A stretch of DNA of 64,000 nt from NCBI GenBank assembly GCA_965248805.1, contig CBDFKJ010000009.1, positions 868,001 through 932,000 of the forward strand. The letters are read 5' to 3'. Numbering within the stretch: the stretch's first letter is position 1; the number at the start of each line of letters is the position of its first letter. Shown here one piece after another: positions 18,358 through 27,883 of this stretch. The stretch comes from CBDFKJ01 sp965248805 (GTDB lineage: Bacteria; Pseudomonadota; Alphaproteobacteria; UBA6615). The notes under the pieces were generated by a model. The model was not told the DNA's origin, did not search any database, and was given only the letters and a program-made list of their open reading frames with translations. Position numbers and translations under genes: made by a program.

Positions 18358-20238
18358 CTAACTCTCCTCGCCGCGGGCTTCAACTCTGGCCTGCGCGTCC
18401 AGCCACGCGCTCTCGGCGGCGGTAATTTCGGCGCCAAGCTTTGCCTTGAGCTGATTGAGTTCGGAGATGCGCGCGCTGGGACCCTCGTAGAGGCGCGGGT
18501 CGGCCAACGCGGCTTCGACCTTGCGCCACGCGTCGGCGAGCCGCGCCAGGTTCGCCTCGGCTTCCTGCGCGGCCTTGCGCCACTGCGCCAGATTGGCCCG
18601 CTGGGCGGCGGCCGTGCGGCGCGTATCGCGCCGGGATGGCTCGCGCCGTACCTCGGTGCGGCGGCGGCGTTCTTGACTTCGCTGGCGCAGCACGGCGGCT
18701 TCATAGTCGGCGACGTCGCCGTCGAACGTTTGGCACGTACCGTCGGCGACCAGCCATAGGCGCTCGGCGACCATGGTCACGATGTGCCTGTCGTGGGTGA
18801 CCAACACGACCGCGCCGGAGAATGCGTTCAGGGCATCGATCAGCGCCGCACGGCTGTCGATGTCGAGATGGTTGGTCGGCTCGTCGAGGATCAGAACTTG
18901 CGGAGCGTCCATGCACATCAGTGCGATCAGCAGGCGCGCCTTTTCGCCACCCGACAGATTGGCGACCGTCGTTTCGCCCTTCTCCCGGGCGAGTCCGAAG
19001 CGGCCCAAGTGGGCACGCACCTGGCGTTCCGGCGCACTCGGCATCAGCACCGACATGTGCTCGATGGCGCTGCGTCCGGGGTTCAGTTCCTCGCCCTGGT
19101 GTTGGGCGAAATAGCCGACGCGAAGTTTCTGCGCCCGCGTGACGGTTCCGTCGATCGGATCGAGCTTGCCGGCCAGCAGCTTGGCCATGGTCGATTTGCC
19201 GTTGCCGTTGGCGCCGATGAGCGCGACGCGGTCGTCACCGTCGAGGCGAAGATCCAGGTTGCGAACCACGGGCCTGCCGTCGTAACCGGCGGCGACGCCG
19301 TCGAGCGTGATCAGCGGCGGCGACAGCGTCGGCGGCTCCGGGAAGTCGAAAACGACCGGTGCCGGTTCGACCAAGGGTTCCGGTGGCGGCAGCTTGGTCA
19401 ACGCCTTGATCCGGCTCTGCGCCTGCCGCGCCTTGGACGCCTTGTAGCGGAAGCGGTCGACGAAGGCCTGCATGTGCCGCCGTCGCGCCATGACCTTTTT
19501 CTGCTCCTTCGAGGCTAGACTCAACTGCTCCAGCCGGGTGCGCTGGAAGCGCTCGAAGTTACCCGAGTGGCGCGCCAATTTGCCGTTTTCGACCAGCACG
19601 ATGTCGGTCGGAATGGCGTTGAGCAGTTGCCGATCGTGGCTGACCACGATCAGCGAATGCGGGTACGTCGTCAGGTAACCGGTGAGCCACAGCGTCGCCT
19701 CAAAATCGAGGTGATTGGTCGGCTCGTCCAGCAGCAGCAGTTCGGGCTCGGCGAACAGCGCCGCGGCAATGGCCACGCGCATGCGTTCGCCGCCGGAATA
19801 GTGCTCGACCGGGTTCTGCTGCGCGGCCTCGTCGAAGCCGAGTCCGGCCAGGACCGACGCGGCTCGGGCGGGTGCTGCGTGAGCGCCGATGTCGCCGAGA
19901 CGGGTGTGAACGTCGGCGATGGCTTGCGGATCGGTGGCCCGCTGTGCCACGGCGAGCAGTGCCTGGCGCTCGGCATCAGCGGCGAGGACCGTTTCGATCA
20001 CCGAGCGCGGCCCGCTCGGCGCGTCCTGCGATACCAGGCTCATGCGCGTGCGCCGCGGCATATCGATGCGCCCGGACTCGGCGTCCAGCTCGGCCGAAAT
20101 AAGCCGCAACAAGGTCGTCTTGCCGCAGCCGTTGCGCCCGATCAGGCCGATGCGGCACCCGGCGGGCACCGCCAACTGGGCGCGGTCCAACAGCAGGCGG
20201 TCGCCGATACGGTAGGTGAGGTTTTGGATCTCCAGCAT
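18358..20238 (-). CDS. ABC-F family ATPase (Uup/YheS-like)
   Basis: Soluble tandem-ABC protein that acts on the ribosome; members relieve translation stalling or, in some cases, give antibiotic resistance. 626 residues from ATG 20238 (MLEIQNLTYRIGDR). ABC1 has GRNGCGKTTLL, YSGGERMRVAIA and LLLDEPTNHLD; a basic linker (KKVMARRRHMQAFVDRFRYKASKARQAQSRIK) follows; ABC2 has GANGNGKSTMAKLL, LSGGEKARLLIA and LILDEPTNHLD; the C-terminus is a charged coiled coil. The exact subfamily is not decided. No membrane segment. Confidence 0.9.
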   Translation of the reverse strand: MLEIQNLTYRIGDRLLLDRAQLAVPAGCRIGLIGRNGCGKTTLLRLISAELDAESGRIDMPRRTRMSLVSQDAPSGPRSVIETVLAADAERQALLAVAQRATDPQAIADVHTRLGDIGAHAAPARAASVLAGLGFDEAAQQNPVEHYSGGERMRVAIAAALFAEPELLLLDEPTNHLDFEATLWLTGYLTTYPHSLIVVSHDRQLLNAIPTDIVLVENGKLARHSGNFERFQRTRLEQLSLASKEQKKVMARRRHMQAFVDRFRYKASKARQAQSRIKALTKLPPPEPLVEPAPVVFDFPEPPTLSPPLITLDGVAAGYDGRPVVRNLDLRLDGDDRVALIGANGNGKSTMAKLLAGKLDPIDGTVTRAQKLRVGYFAQHQGEELNPGRSAIEHMSVLMPSAPERQVRAHLGRFGLAREKGETTVANLSGGEKARLLIALMCMDAPQVLILDEPTNHLDIDSRAALIDALNAFSGAVVLVTHDRHIVTMVAERLWLVADGTCQTFDGDVADYEAAVLRQRSQERRRRTEVRREPSRRDTRRTAAAQRANLAQWRKAAQEAEANLARLADAWRKVEAALADPRLYEGPSARISELNQLKAKLGAEITAAESAWLDAQARVEARGEES

Positions 20239-20339
20239 GGGCGCAGCGTTAGCATGGCAGTCCGCAAGTGCAAACGCGGCGCGCCTTGTCGACATCCGCG
20301 GCCACCGGTATAAGGCGCCACGGCCAACCGGAGGGGGCG

Positions 20340-20762
20340 ATGGCTATCGAACGCACGCTATCGATCATCAAACCGGACGCCACGCGACGCAATCTGACCG
20401 GGCGCATCATCGCCCTGTTGGAGGCGGCCGGACTGCGCATCGTCGCGCAGAAGCGGGTGCTGCTGACCCGTGCCCAGGCCGAAGCCTTCTACGCCGTTCA
20501 CAACGACCGTCCGTTCTACGGCTCGCTGTGCGAGTTCATGACCTCGGGCCCTGTCGTGGTCCAGGTGCTGGAAGGCGACAACGCCATCGCCCGCAATCGG
20601 GAGACCATGGGCGCGACCAACCCGGCGGAGGCCGCGCCGGGCACCATTCGCGCCGAGTTCGGGGAGTCGATGGAGGCCAATTCGGTGCACGGCTCCGACG
20701 CCCCCGATACGGCCGCTTTCGAGATCGGCTTCATGTTCGCCGGCATAGAGATCGTCGGCTAG
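20340..20762 (+). CDS. ndk: Nucleoside diphosphate kinase
   Basis: Equilibrates NTP and dNTP pools through a phosphohistidine. 140 residues from ATG 20340, preceded by GAGGGGG. Hallmarks: ERTLSIIKPDATRRNLTG at the start and the active-site histidine in ANSVHGSDAPDTAAFEIGFMF. Divergent from the ABC-F gene 102 bases away, so promoters for both lie between them. A strong hairpin follows the TAG stop. Confidence 0.97.
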   Translation: MAIERTLSIIKPDATRRNLTGRIIALLEAAGLRIVAQKRVLLTRAQAEAFYAVHNDRPFYGSLCEFMTSGPVVVQVLEGDNAIARNRETMGATNPAEAAPGTIRAEFGESMEANSVHGSDAPDTAAFEIGFMFAGIEIVG

Positions 20763-20770
20763 AACGCGAA

Positions 20771-20793
20771 GGGGCGGGTCCAAGACCCGCCCC
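20771..20793. terminator. Hairpin between convergent ndk and the metalloprotease gene
   Basis: GGGGCGGGTC-CAA-GACCCGCCCC forms a perfect 10-bp, GC-rich stem with a 3-base loop, 8 bases after the ndk stop and 24 bases before the 3' end of the convergent protease gene. There is no run of T on either side, so efficiency without Rho is uncertain, but its position suits a bidirectional terminator. Confidence 0.65.
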
Positions 20794-22520
20794 GACTGTT
20801 GCAGTTACCGACCGGGATCAGAAGGCGACCATGACCGCGTCGGCGCAGGTGGCCGGATTGGCGGCCTCGCACATCGTGTAGAAGTACGTGGCGCCGCCCT
20901 TGGCCCCGATGTTGTCGGTGTGCGCGCCGTCGTTGCCGGTCGGCATGTCGACGGTGCTATTGCCATTGTCGCGGTGGACAATCACAGAGGCGCCGTTAGC
21001 GCCGCCCCATGACAGAGCGACGGTGTGCTTGCCCTTCACCTTGTAGCCGTTGGCCTGTAGCGCGATGCCCTGTGGCGTGGTCGCGTTGTCGAGGTTCGAC
21101 CAGATCGAATCGCCGGCGCCGTTGAACGCGGCGACGCGGTACCAGTAAGTGGTATCCGGGTTCAGGCCGGTGTCCGAGAAGTCCGTGACATCCGAGCCCG
21201 TGGTCGTTACCTGCGACCAGTTGGCGCCGTCAAGCGAACGCTCGACCCTGAAGCCATACTCGTCGGCGGCGTTGTCGCTCCACACCAGATCGATGGTGCC
21301 GGAAGAGACCGTGGTGGCCATCAGTCCGCTCGGCGCTGCCGGCGGCTCGCCGCCGACGATGATGTCGGAGCGAATGTACATGTGATCGACGAAGACCGTG
21401 TCCAGGGTCTTGTTCCCCGGCGTCTGGTCAGTGTCGAACACGCGGACGTGGACGATGCCGTTGGTCGAGGCCGGCAGCGCGAACGATTGGTAGGTGTCGT
21501 CGTCGCTGGTGTTCGCGATCTCGAACATGTCAGTGAAGCTCACGCCGTTGGTCGAGTACGCGAACGCAAAGGTGTCACCATCGCTCGACGCGCTGGCGTG
21601 AACGTTGGCGAACAAGGTGACGGCGCTGCCGCCGGCCACGTCGATCAGCCACTCCTGTTCCAAGTAGCTATAGCGGTTCTTCGGCTTGCCGGCCGATTGG
21701 CGTTCCGCAATCTGCTGCCGGCTGCCATCGTTCGACGTTGTGCTGGCGAAACTGCCGCCGACCGATCCCGCGATCGGCACCTCATCGAACGCGACGTCGT
21801 CGACGAACGGCGCCGGCTGGTTGGTCATGGCACTGTCCATGTTCGACCAGCCGGAATCGCCCGCGCTGTTGTATGCGCGCACCTGGTAAAAGCGCTTCGT
21901 GCTCGGCGGTAGCTCGCCGTCGGTATAGCTGGTGGCATTCGCACCGACGGTGGCGATCAGTTGCCAGCCGCCGACGCCGTCGTCCGAACGCTCGATCTCA
22001 AATCCGCTCTGGTTGCTGGCGTTGTTGGTCCAGTCCAGACCGATCTCGCTGTCGGAGGCGGCGTTGGCGATCAAGTTGCCGGGCGCCGCTGGTGGGTCCT
22101 GCGGTGCGCTGGTGCGGAAATTAGCAACCGTATAGTCGGTGTTGCTCAGCGAGCGCGCGTTGTCGGCGGAGTTGGCCGGATCCTCATCATGGTCGATGCC
22201 GGTCGGCACCCCGTTGTACAGCATGCTGGGATTGGAGAAATGATCGATGCGTACACAGCCGCCGCATGAATACGACATGACCGTGTACCAGCCCGCGAGG
22301 TTGTTGCGCAGGCCATAGGAATAGAGATAGGCACCGTCGACGCCGGCATTGGCGCGATCGTGGGCGCTGCCGCGATTGTGGCCCAATTCGTGCGCCAGCG
22401 TCTGGTTGGTCAAGCAGCCACTATAGGTCACGCTGAAACCGTAAGGCGCAAAGGATGTCGAGACGCCCTGCATCACCCAGGCGATGCCGCAACAATTGTT
22501 ATCGCGTGTGATCATGGCCA

Positions 22521-23401
22521 CTAGTGGATTGATTCCAACGTTTGGAACCCTCGGTTTCGGGCTGCGATGATGTCGTCGGGGTCGGCTTTCGTTATGAATG
22601 GCTGTGGGTTGGCCGCATTGTATTCGCGGACGAAGCGGTTGATTGCGGCCTGGAGATCGACGACGGAATGGAAGACGCCGTGCTTGAGCCGCCGCCGGGT
22701 GAGTTTTGCGAAGAAGCCCTCGACGGCATTGAGCCACGAGCAGGAGGTCGGTGTGAAGTGGAAAGTCCAGCGCGGATGGCGGGCGAGCCAGGCGCGGACC
22801 TTGTCCTTGTTGTGCGCCGCGTAGTTGTCGACGATCGCGTGGATGGCCTTGTCCGCCGGCACCGTGCGCTCGATGCGGTTGAGGAAGCGGATGAACTCCT
22901 GATGGCGGTGGCGCTGCATGTTCTGGCCGATCACCGTTCCGTCCAGAACGTTGAGCGCCGCAAACAGCGTGGTCGTGCCGTGCCGTTTGTAGTCATGGTG
23001 CCGGCGCGTCCCTTCTTCATCGGCAGACCGGCGGTCGAGCGCCTGGATCTGTGACTTCTCATCGATCGACAACACCACCGCATGGGCCGGCGGGTCGACA
23101 TACAGGCCGACGATATCGGTGAGTTTCTCGGCGAAGGCAGGGTCGGTCGACAGCTTGAAGTTGCGCCAGCGGTGCGGGCTGAGACCGTGAGCCTTCCAGA
23201 TCGCCTGCACCGTCGAGGCGGCAATACCGGCCGCCCTGGCCATCGCGCGCAACGTCCAGTGGGTCGCCTCAAACGGCGGCGGTTGCTGCGTCAGGCGCAC
23301 GATCTCGGCGACACGATCGAGCGGGACCGGCGCCTTGCCGGGCGCATACCACAGCAAAATACGGAATCCCAATTCGGACTCTTTCGTTCCGATCCCTCCA
23401 C
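22521..23401 (-). pseudogene. IS630-family transposase lacking its N-terminal HTH
   Basis: The frame holds the C-terminal two-thirds of the protein: second HTH-like segment (THWTLRAMARAAGIAASTVQAIW), then DDE residues in LSIDEKSQIQALDR, AIVDNYAAHNKD and SWLNAVEGFFAKLTRRR, ending QTLESIH. The normal first ~100 residues are absent. Between QALDR and HDYKRHG the reading frame is displaced by two compensating small indels; the expected GLPMKKGRAGTM is readable in another frame. The open frame runs back into the protease gene, but that is only read-through. Confidence 0.88.
22524..23401 (-). mobile_element. Short IS630-family element (878 bp)
   Basis: Bounded by TA dinucleotides at 22522-22523 and 23402-23403, the target duplication of IS630/Tc1 elements. 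Imperfect inverted ends start GTGGA at both sides (left GTGGATTGATTCCAACG, right complement GTGGAGGGATCGGAACG). Removing the element and one TA restores the protease frame exactly. At 878 bp it is shorter than the usual 1.1 kb because the transposase's N-terminal part is missing. Confidence 0.9.
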
Positions 23402-24244
23402 TAGATCGGCGCCATGCGTGTCGCGCCATTGGTGCACCTCGTCGATCACGCCATCGTTGTAGGTGAGATTGTTGAGGCTGGTGCCCATGCCGCTGGGCGG
23501 CTCCGTGAAATTCATCTCCGCGACGTGGACCACGTTCAGTTGACTGGCGATCGCGCTGTTCTGGGAAGCCAGGTTGGCATCGGCGACCGCGAGATTGATC
23601 AGCGCCTCGATGCCGGCCGCGCCGCCGTGCGCGTTGCGCGCAGCCGGGGTGTAGACCACCATCAGATCGATGGTCTCGCCGGTGTCCTGGGACGTCGGCG
23701 GCTCCTGTGCCGACTGGGTCTGCGTCTCTTGCTACGGCTGACCCTGACGACGCTCCGGTGCCCGCGGATTGGTGTGCTGTGGCAGGGCCTCCGGGTCGAT
23801 CTGGTGCAGGACATAGCGCCCGTTCGGCAGCGCCCGCACCTCGTACAGGGCGCCCGGCCAACGGAACAGTGCCGCCACCGCGCCGTGGCTTACGGAAACG
23901 ATCGCCCGACTGTGTTCGACGCCGACGACGTGTCCGGTCCACACGAAGTCGCCGTCCGGATCGCCGGTCAGGCGGTCACGTGCGGTGATGATCGAGACGT
24001 CCTCGAACAGCTCGACCAGCATCCTGTCCTGCTTCAGCCCGTCGAGCTGCACGTCGACCATGCGGCTGCGCACGGTCGCCATCGCATGCGGCGGCGGCCC
24101 GTTACCGTTACCGGGCGAGGACAGCAGCCCCGGCGCGGTGCCGCGTCCTTGCGCGGCGGCCGATGAAAGCGGTGGGACAGAGAGAGCGAGCAAGACAAAG
24201 GCGCAAGCGAGCCAGCGCAGTGCTGGATTGGATTGAGACAACAT

Positions 24245-24576
24245 CCTGTTGACCTCCGAACGACGAGTTCCCGATGCTCGGTTTGAGGCGCGTTCTGGAT
24301 CCCTGGCCCCTAGCTCCGGCAACCCCTTTGTCGACCGCCCGTGTGTTGAGCACTAGGGATCGCATGACCATTTGAGGTATTAACCAATAATGGTCATCAA
24401 AGGCCGCCGCGTGCGCCGAGCATGTTAAGATAAAATCAAAAGACGCGACCGGACCCTAGCACAATCTGCGCCCGATTTCTCGCGAATTATTGACCTATTT
24501 CCTAAAATTTAGTGGATTAATAGTAAATAGATCAATGGACCGTGCCTATCCGGTTAATTCGTACACCCACTACATG
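24245..24576. promoter_or_regulatory. AT-rich upstream region of the metalloprotease gene
   Basis: About 330 bases with no supportable gene, distinctly more AT-rich from 24360 on than its surroundings. It must contain the promoter of the leftward protease gene. A perfect 9-bp inverted repeat, ATGACCATT (24364-24372) and AATGGTCAT (24389-24397) separated by 16 bases, lies about 120 bases upstream of the start codon and could be an operator. No confident promoter hexamers were identified. Confidence 0.4.
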
Positions 24577-26036
24577 TAGCAGCCCGGTGATGAAGTCGCG
24601 CTTTGATCAATCGGTTTTGGGGGCGACGATGATGATGATAACGAGCATGGCTGGTTTGCCTTCGATGTTCGCCACGATGGCGATCGCCAGGGCAGCATCG
24701 AACTGAATAACGAACAAAAGGGTGCTCTTTGCACTCGCAGCCTCCCTCGGCGTGCCTGATCCGAACAGCGCGCGCATCAGAATGCCGAGATTGAACCCGG
24801 CGACATGGATCAGGTAGCGTTTGTGGACGTTCTCGCGCGCCCGCAGCAACGCGCGGCGCATGCCGCCACGGTCGAGGACATGGGCGAAGCTGCGCTCGAC
24901 CATCTCACCGCGCCTGCGCATGGCGTTCCGCGCGACGCCGGACTTCAATCGCGCCCGGTTGGCGTAGACAGCCTGACGTGCCGCCTGGTCGCCATGCCAG
25001 CGCAGATAGCCGTTGGCGGGCTCCGGCTCGGAGATCCGCGTTTTCCAGACGCCGCCGTCGAGGTCTTTCAGCCCCTCGCGTGAATGATAGCCCTTGTCGC
25101 CAACGAGACTGCAGGGCTCTGCCCGTGTTGGAGCCAGACCGACCTCGGCGAGGTTGCGCGCGGCCGCCTCCAGCGTCCCAGGCAAAGTCGTCGTGTCGCC
25201 TTCATCGGCTGGATAGATCGGTGCCGCAACGATGACGCCGGTATCGAGATCGACCGCGTGCTCGGGCTTGTAGGCCAGATGCGTGGTGCCGTCCTTCATC
25301 CGCGCGATCTTCGCATCAGGATCGGTCGGGCTCGTCCAATCCTTGTTCGAAAGCTTCTTGCCCTTCCGCCGGCGATCGAGCCGGACGAGGTCGTCGATCG
25401 TCGGCGTTTCGACGCCACTCTCCTTCGCCATTTGCGTCAGCATCTCGCGATAGGTCTCGCCGCTATCGCGCCGCACGATGGCTCGCAGGGCGGCGTTGGC
25501 TTCCATCGTCGAGCCGTCGACGCCGATCCGCTCGCCCTTCACCAGACCGCGCGCGGCGACGAGAGCCAGAACCCAGTCGAAAACCTTTTCATGGACCTCG
25601 TGCGGCAGCCGGCCGCGCGTCTTCGACAACCAGGAATGATCGGGAACCTTGTCCCGGTTCGCCAACCGCAGAAACGCGCGAAGCGACAGCGAATCCGAAC
25701 AGCGCCAAGCGATGCCGCGCTCGCTGCCGATGCCCTCGAAATAGCCGATCATGTGCATCCGGAAATAACGCCCCGGCGGCAGCGAAGGAGCCCCCATCCG
25801 AGGTGCGTAGTATGGCTTGCACGTCGCCTCCACGAAGCCGTCAAAGCCAGACTCGGTCAGCAACTCATGCAGCCGGTCGGAAAACGCGTGTCCAGGCGAA
25901 CGCGGCATCTCCGCCCATGTCACCACGAGGTCACCCTGAACCTCGCTCTGTCGTCTCAATGCCATCGCACGACGCCCGTCTAAATCTCTATGTTCAGACA
26001 GAATCAGACACGCCGGACTTCGTCAACGGGCTGCTA
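24577..26036 (-). mobile_element. IS1182-family insertion sequence
   Basis: A near-perfect terminal inverted repeat encloses one transposase gene: TAGCAGCCCGGTGATGAAGTC at 24577-24597 (complement) against GACTTCGTCAACGGGCTGCTA at 26016-26036 matches at 19 of 21 positions. No target duplication was evident by eye. It occupies the space between the protease gene and gatC without breaking a recognisable gene. With intact ends and gene it may be active. Confidence 0.85.
24607..25965 (-). CDS. IS1182-like transposase
   Basis: 452 residues. N-terminal DUF772-type region (LPPGRYFRMHMIGYFEGIGSERGIAWRCSDSLSLRAFL), then DDE domain: GVDGSTMEANAA (first Asp), SLVGDKGYHS (second Asp) and the glutamate in RRGEMVERSFAHVLDRGGMRR. 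The frame is complete with a hydrophobic C-terminal tail (FVIQFDAALAIAIVANI). Unlike the other insertion sequences of this window it carries no visible lesion. Confidence 0.92.
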   Translation of the reverse strand: MALRRQSEVQGDLVVTWAEMPRSPGHAFSDRLHELLTESGFDGFVEATCKPYYAPRMGAPSLPPGRYFRMHMIGYFEGIGSERGIAWRCSDSLSLRAFLRLANRDKVPDHSWLSKTRGRLPHEVHEKVFDWVLALVAARGLVKGERIGVDGSTMEANAALRAIVRRDSGETYREMLTQMAKESGVETPTIDDLVRLDRRRKGKKLSNKDWTSPTDPDAKIARMKDGTTHLAYKPEHAVDLDTGVIVAAPIYPADEGDTTTLPGTLEAAARNLAEVGLAPTRAEPCSLVGDKGYHSREGLKDLDGGVWKTRISEPEPANGYLRWHGDQAARQAVYANRARLKSGVARNAMRRRGEMVERSFAHVLDRGGMRRALLRARENVHKRYLIHVAGFNLGILMRALFGSGTPREAASAKSTLLFVIQFDAALAIAIVANIEGKPAMLVIIIIVAPKTD

Positions 26037-26111
26037 TGCCCCATCGCTTGCGCCTGGGGCGGGGGCGGTGCTAGCGTCCGCGCCGCCGCACTGAATCTGT
26101 CGGGAGCGACC

Positions 26112-26399
26112 ATGGCGCTGGACGAAGCAACGGTCCGGCGCGTTGCACGGCTTGCGCGCATCAAGGTGCCCGAGGGCCGGCTCGCGCCGCTTGCCGAGCA
26201 GTTGGACAACATCATTCGCTGGGTCGAGCAGCTGAACGAAGTCGAGACGGACGGCGTTCAGCCGATGTCGAGTGTCGTCGCCATGCGTCTGAGAATGCGT
26301 GACGACGAAGTTACCGACGGGGGCGATCCCGCGCGTGTGCTCGCCAACGCGCCGGAGACGGCGCGTGACTACTACACTGTCCCCAAGGTCGTGGAATAA
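26112..26399 (+). CDS. gatC: Asp-tRNA(Asn)/Glu-tRNA(Gln) amidotransferase subunit C
   Basis: Small stabilising subunit of the GatCAB complex, which amidates mischarged Glu-tRNA(Gln) and Asp-tRNA(Asn). 95 residues from ATG 26112, selected for the family start MALDEATVRRVARLARI; the frame is open further upstream but that is IS and intergenic sequence. DGVQPMSSVV and RDDEVTDGGDPARVLANAPE are typical. The stop overlaps the gatA ATG by one base (TAATG). Confidence 0.96.
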   Translation: MALDEATVRRVARLARIKVPEGRLAPLAEQLDNIIRWVEQLNEVETDGVQPMSSVVAMRLRMRDDEVTDGGDPARVLANAPETARDYYTVPKVVE

Positions 26400-27883
26400 T
26401 GGCCGAGCTCACGCGGCTGACGATTGCGGAGGCACGGGACCTGCTGGCGAAGGGCGAGATATCGGCGCGGGCGCTGGCCGAGGCGCACTTGAATGCCTTA
26501 GATGAGGCGCGCGGGCTCAACGCGTTCGTCACAGAGACCCCCGACAGGGCGCTTGCCATGGCCGATGCGGCGGACACGCGGTGCCGTGCCGGCGAAGCGA
26601 GACCGCTCGAGGGCGTGCCGATCGCGGTCAAGGATCTGTTCTGCACCGAGGGCGTGTTGACGACCGCCGCCAGTCATATCCTGGACGGATTCACGCCGAC
26701 CTATGAGTCGACGGTGACCGACAATCTGTGGCGCGCGGGCGCGGTCATGCTCGGCAAGACCAATCTGGATGAGTTCGCGATGGGGTCGTCGAACACGACC
26801 AGCTACTACGGGCCGGTGAAGAACCCGTGGCGTGCCGCATCGGGTCCCAATCAGGGACGGGACCTGGTACCCGGCGGTTCCTCGGGCGGCTCGACGGCAT
26901 CGGTTGCCGCGCGCATCGCCCTGGCGGCGATCGGCACCGATACCGGCGGCTCGATCCGCCAACCGGCATCCTTCTGCGGCGTAGTCGGCCTCAAACCGAC
27001 CTACGGTCGCTGTTCGCGCTGGGGCATCGTCGCCTTTGCGAGCTCCCTCGATCAGGCCGGCCCGATCACGCGCACCGTGCGCGACGCCGCCATCATGCTC
27101 GGCGTGATGGCCGGCCACGATGCGAAGGATTCGACCTCGGTCGACACGCCGGTTCCGGACTATGAGGCGGCGCTGAGCGGCGACGTGCGCGGCCTGCGGG
27201 TCGGCATTCCGCAGGAGTACCGGGTCGACGGCATGTCGGCGGAGATCGACGCGTTGTGGCAGCAGGGTGCGCGTTGGCTCGCTGACGCTGGCGCGGAGAT
27301 CGTCGACGTGTCGTTGCCGCTGACCAAGTACGCGCTGCCCTGCTACTACATCATCGCGCCGGCGGAGGCGTCTTCGAACCTGGCGCGCTATGACGGCGTA
27401 CGCTACGGACTGCGCGTCCCCGCCGACGATCTGCTCGATCAATACGAGGCAACGCGTGCCGCCGGTTTCGGCGAGGAGGTGCAGCGCCGCGTACTGATCG
27501 GCACATATGTGCTCTCCGCCGGCTACTACGACGCCTACTACCTGAAGGCGCAGAAGGTGCGGCGGCGGATCGCCGACGACTTCACGCAAGCCTTCGAGGT
27601 CTGCGATGTCATCCTGGCGCCGACAACGCCATCTTCAGCGTTTGCCATCGGCGAGAAGATGGACGATCCCGTGGCGATGTATTTGAACGATGTGTTCACC
27701 GGGCCGGCATCGTTGGCCGGCCTACCCGGTATCTCGGTGCCGGCGGGGCTGGACGCGACGGGACTTCCGCTCGGGCTGCAGATCATCGGCCCGGCCTTCG
27801 ACGAAGAGACCGTGCTGCGCGCGGCGGAAGTGCTGGAGGCGGCGGCGCAGTTCGCGGCGTTGCCCGACCGGTGCGCGGGATGA
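26399..27883 (+). CDS. gatA: Amidotransferase subunit A (amidase)
   Basis: Glutaminase subunit that releases ammonia for transfer to tRNA-bound Glu or Asp. 494 residues with the Ser-cisSer-Lys triad: Lys in VAVKDLF, cis-Ser in GGSSGGSTASVAAR, nucleophile Ser in GTDTGGSIRQPASFCG. GLKPTYGRCSRWGIVAFASSLDQAGPITR is strongly conserved. Coupled to gatC by overlap and to gatB by an ATGA overlap. Confidence 0.97.
   Translation: MAELTRLTIAEARDLLAKGEISARALAEAHLNALDEARGLNAFVTETPDRALAMADAADTRCRAGEARPLEGVPIAVKDLFCTEGVLTTAASHILDGFTPTYESTVTDNLWRAGAVMLGKTNLDEFAMGSSNTTSYYGPVKNPWRAASGPNQGRDLVPGGSSGGSTASVAARIALAAIGTDTGGSIRQPASFCGVVGLKPTYGRCSRWGIVAFASSLDQAGPITRTVRDAAIMLGVMAGHDAKDSTSVDTPVPDYEAALSGDVRGLRVGIPQEYRVDGMSAEIDALWQQGARWLADAGAEIVDVSLPLTKYALPCYYIIAPAEASSNLARYDGVRYGLRVPADDLLDQYEATRAAGFGEEVQRRVLIGTYVLSAGYYDAYYLKAQKVRRRIADDFTQAFEVCDVILAPTTPSSAFAIGEKMDDPVAMYLNDVFTGPASLAGLPGISVPAGLDATGLPLGLQIIGPAFDEETVLRAAEVLEAAAQFAALPDRCAG

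Larger units (their letters stand above)
20818..24244 (-). pseudogene. Secreted zinc metalloprotease with fibronectin type III domains, disrupted
   Basis: ATG 24244 follows GGAGG and opens a signal peptide (LACAFVLLALSVPPLSSAAAQG), then a propeptide-like region. An in-frame TAG at 23732-23734 cuts the frame, which resumes unchanged (QETQTQSAQEPP) into the catalytic domain (MVVYTPAARNA). An IS630-type element interrupts it after THGADLV; beyond it the gene continues AMITRDNNCCGIAWV to the zinc site HELGHNRGSAHD (reprolysin/pappalysin-like), then two FN3 domains around a beta-sandwich region and a short C-terminal domain. Without the element and stop the gene would be about 848 codons. The product was probably exported and degraded extracellular protein. 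Confidence 0.88.

Noticed and set aside
20818..22737. Complete 639-codon metalloprotease beginning at 22737
   Set aside because: Its first ~75 codons are IS630 sequence read in another frame; the real N-terminal part lies beyond the element at 23404-24244.
22521..23942. A 473-codon fusion of protease and transposase
   Set aside because: The frame passes through the IS630 boundary (TA at 23402-23403) only because no stop happens to occur; upstream of the boundary it is out of the protease frame.
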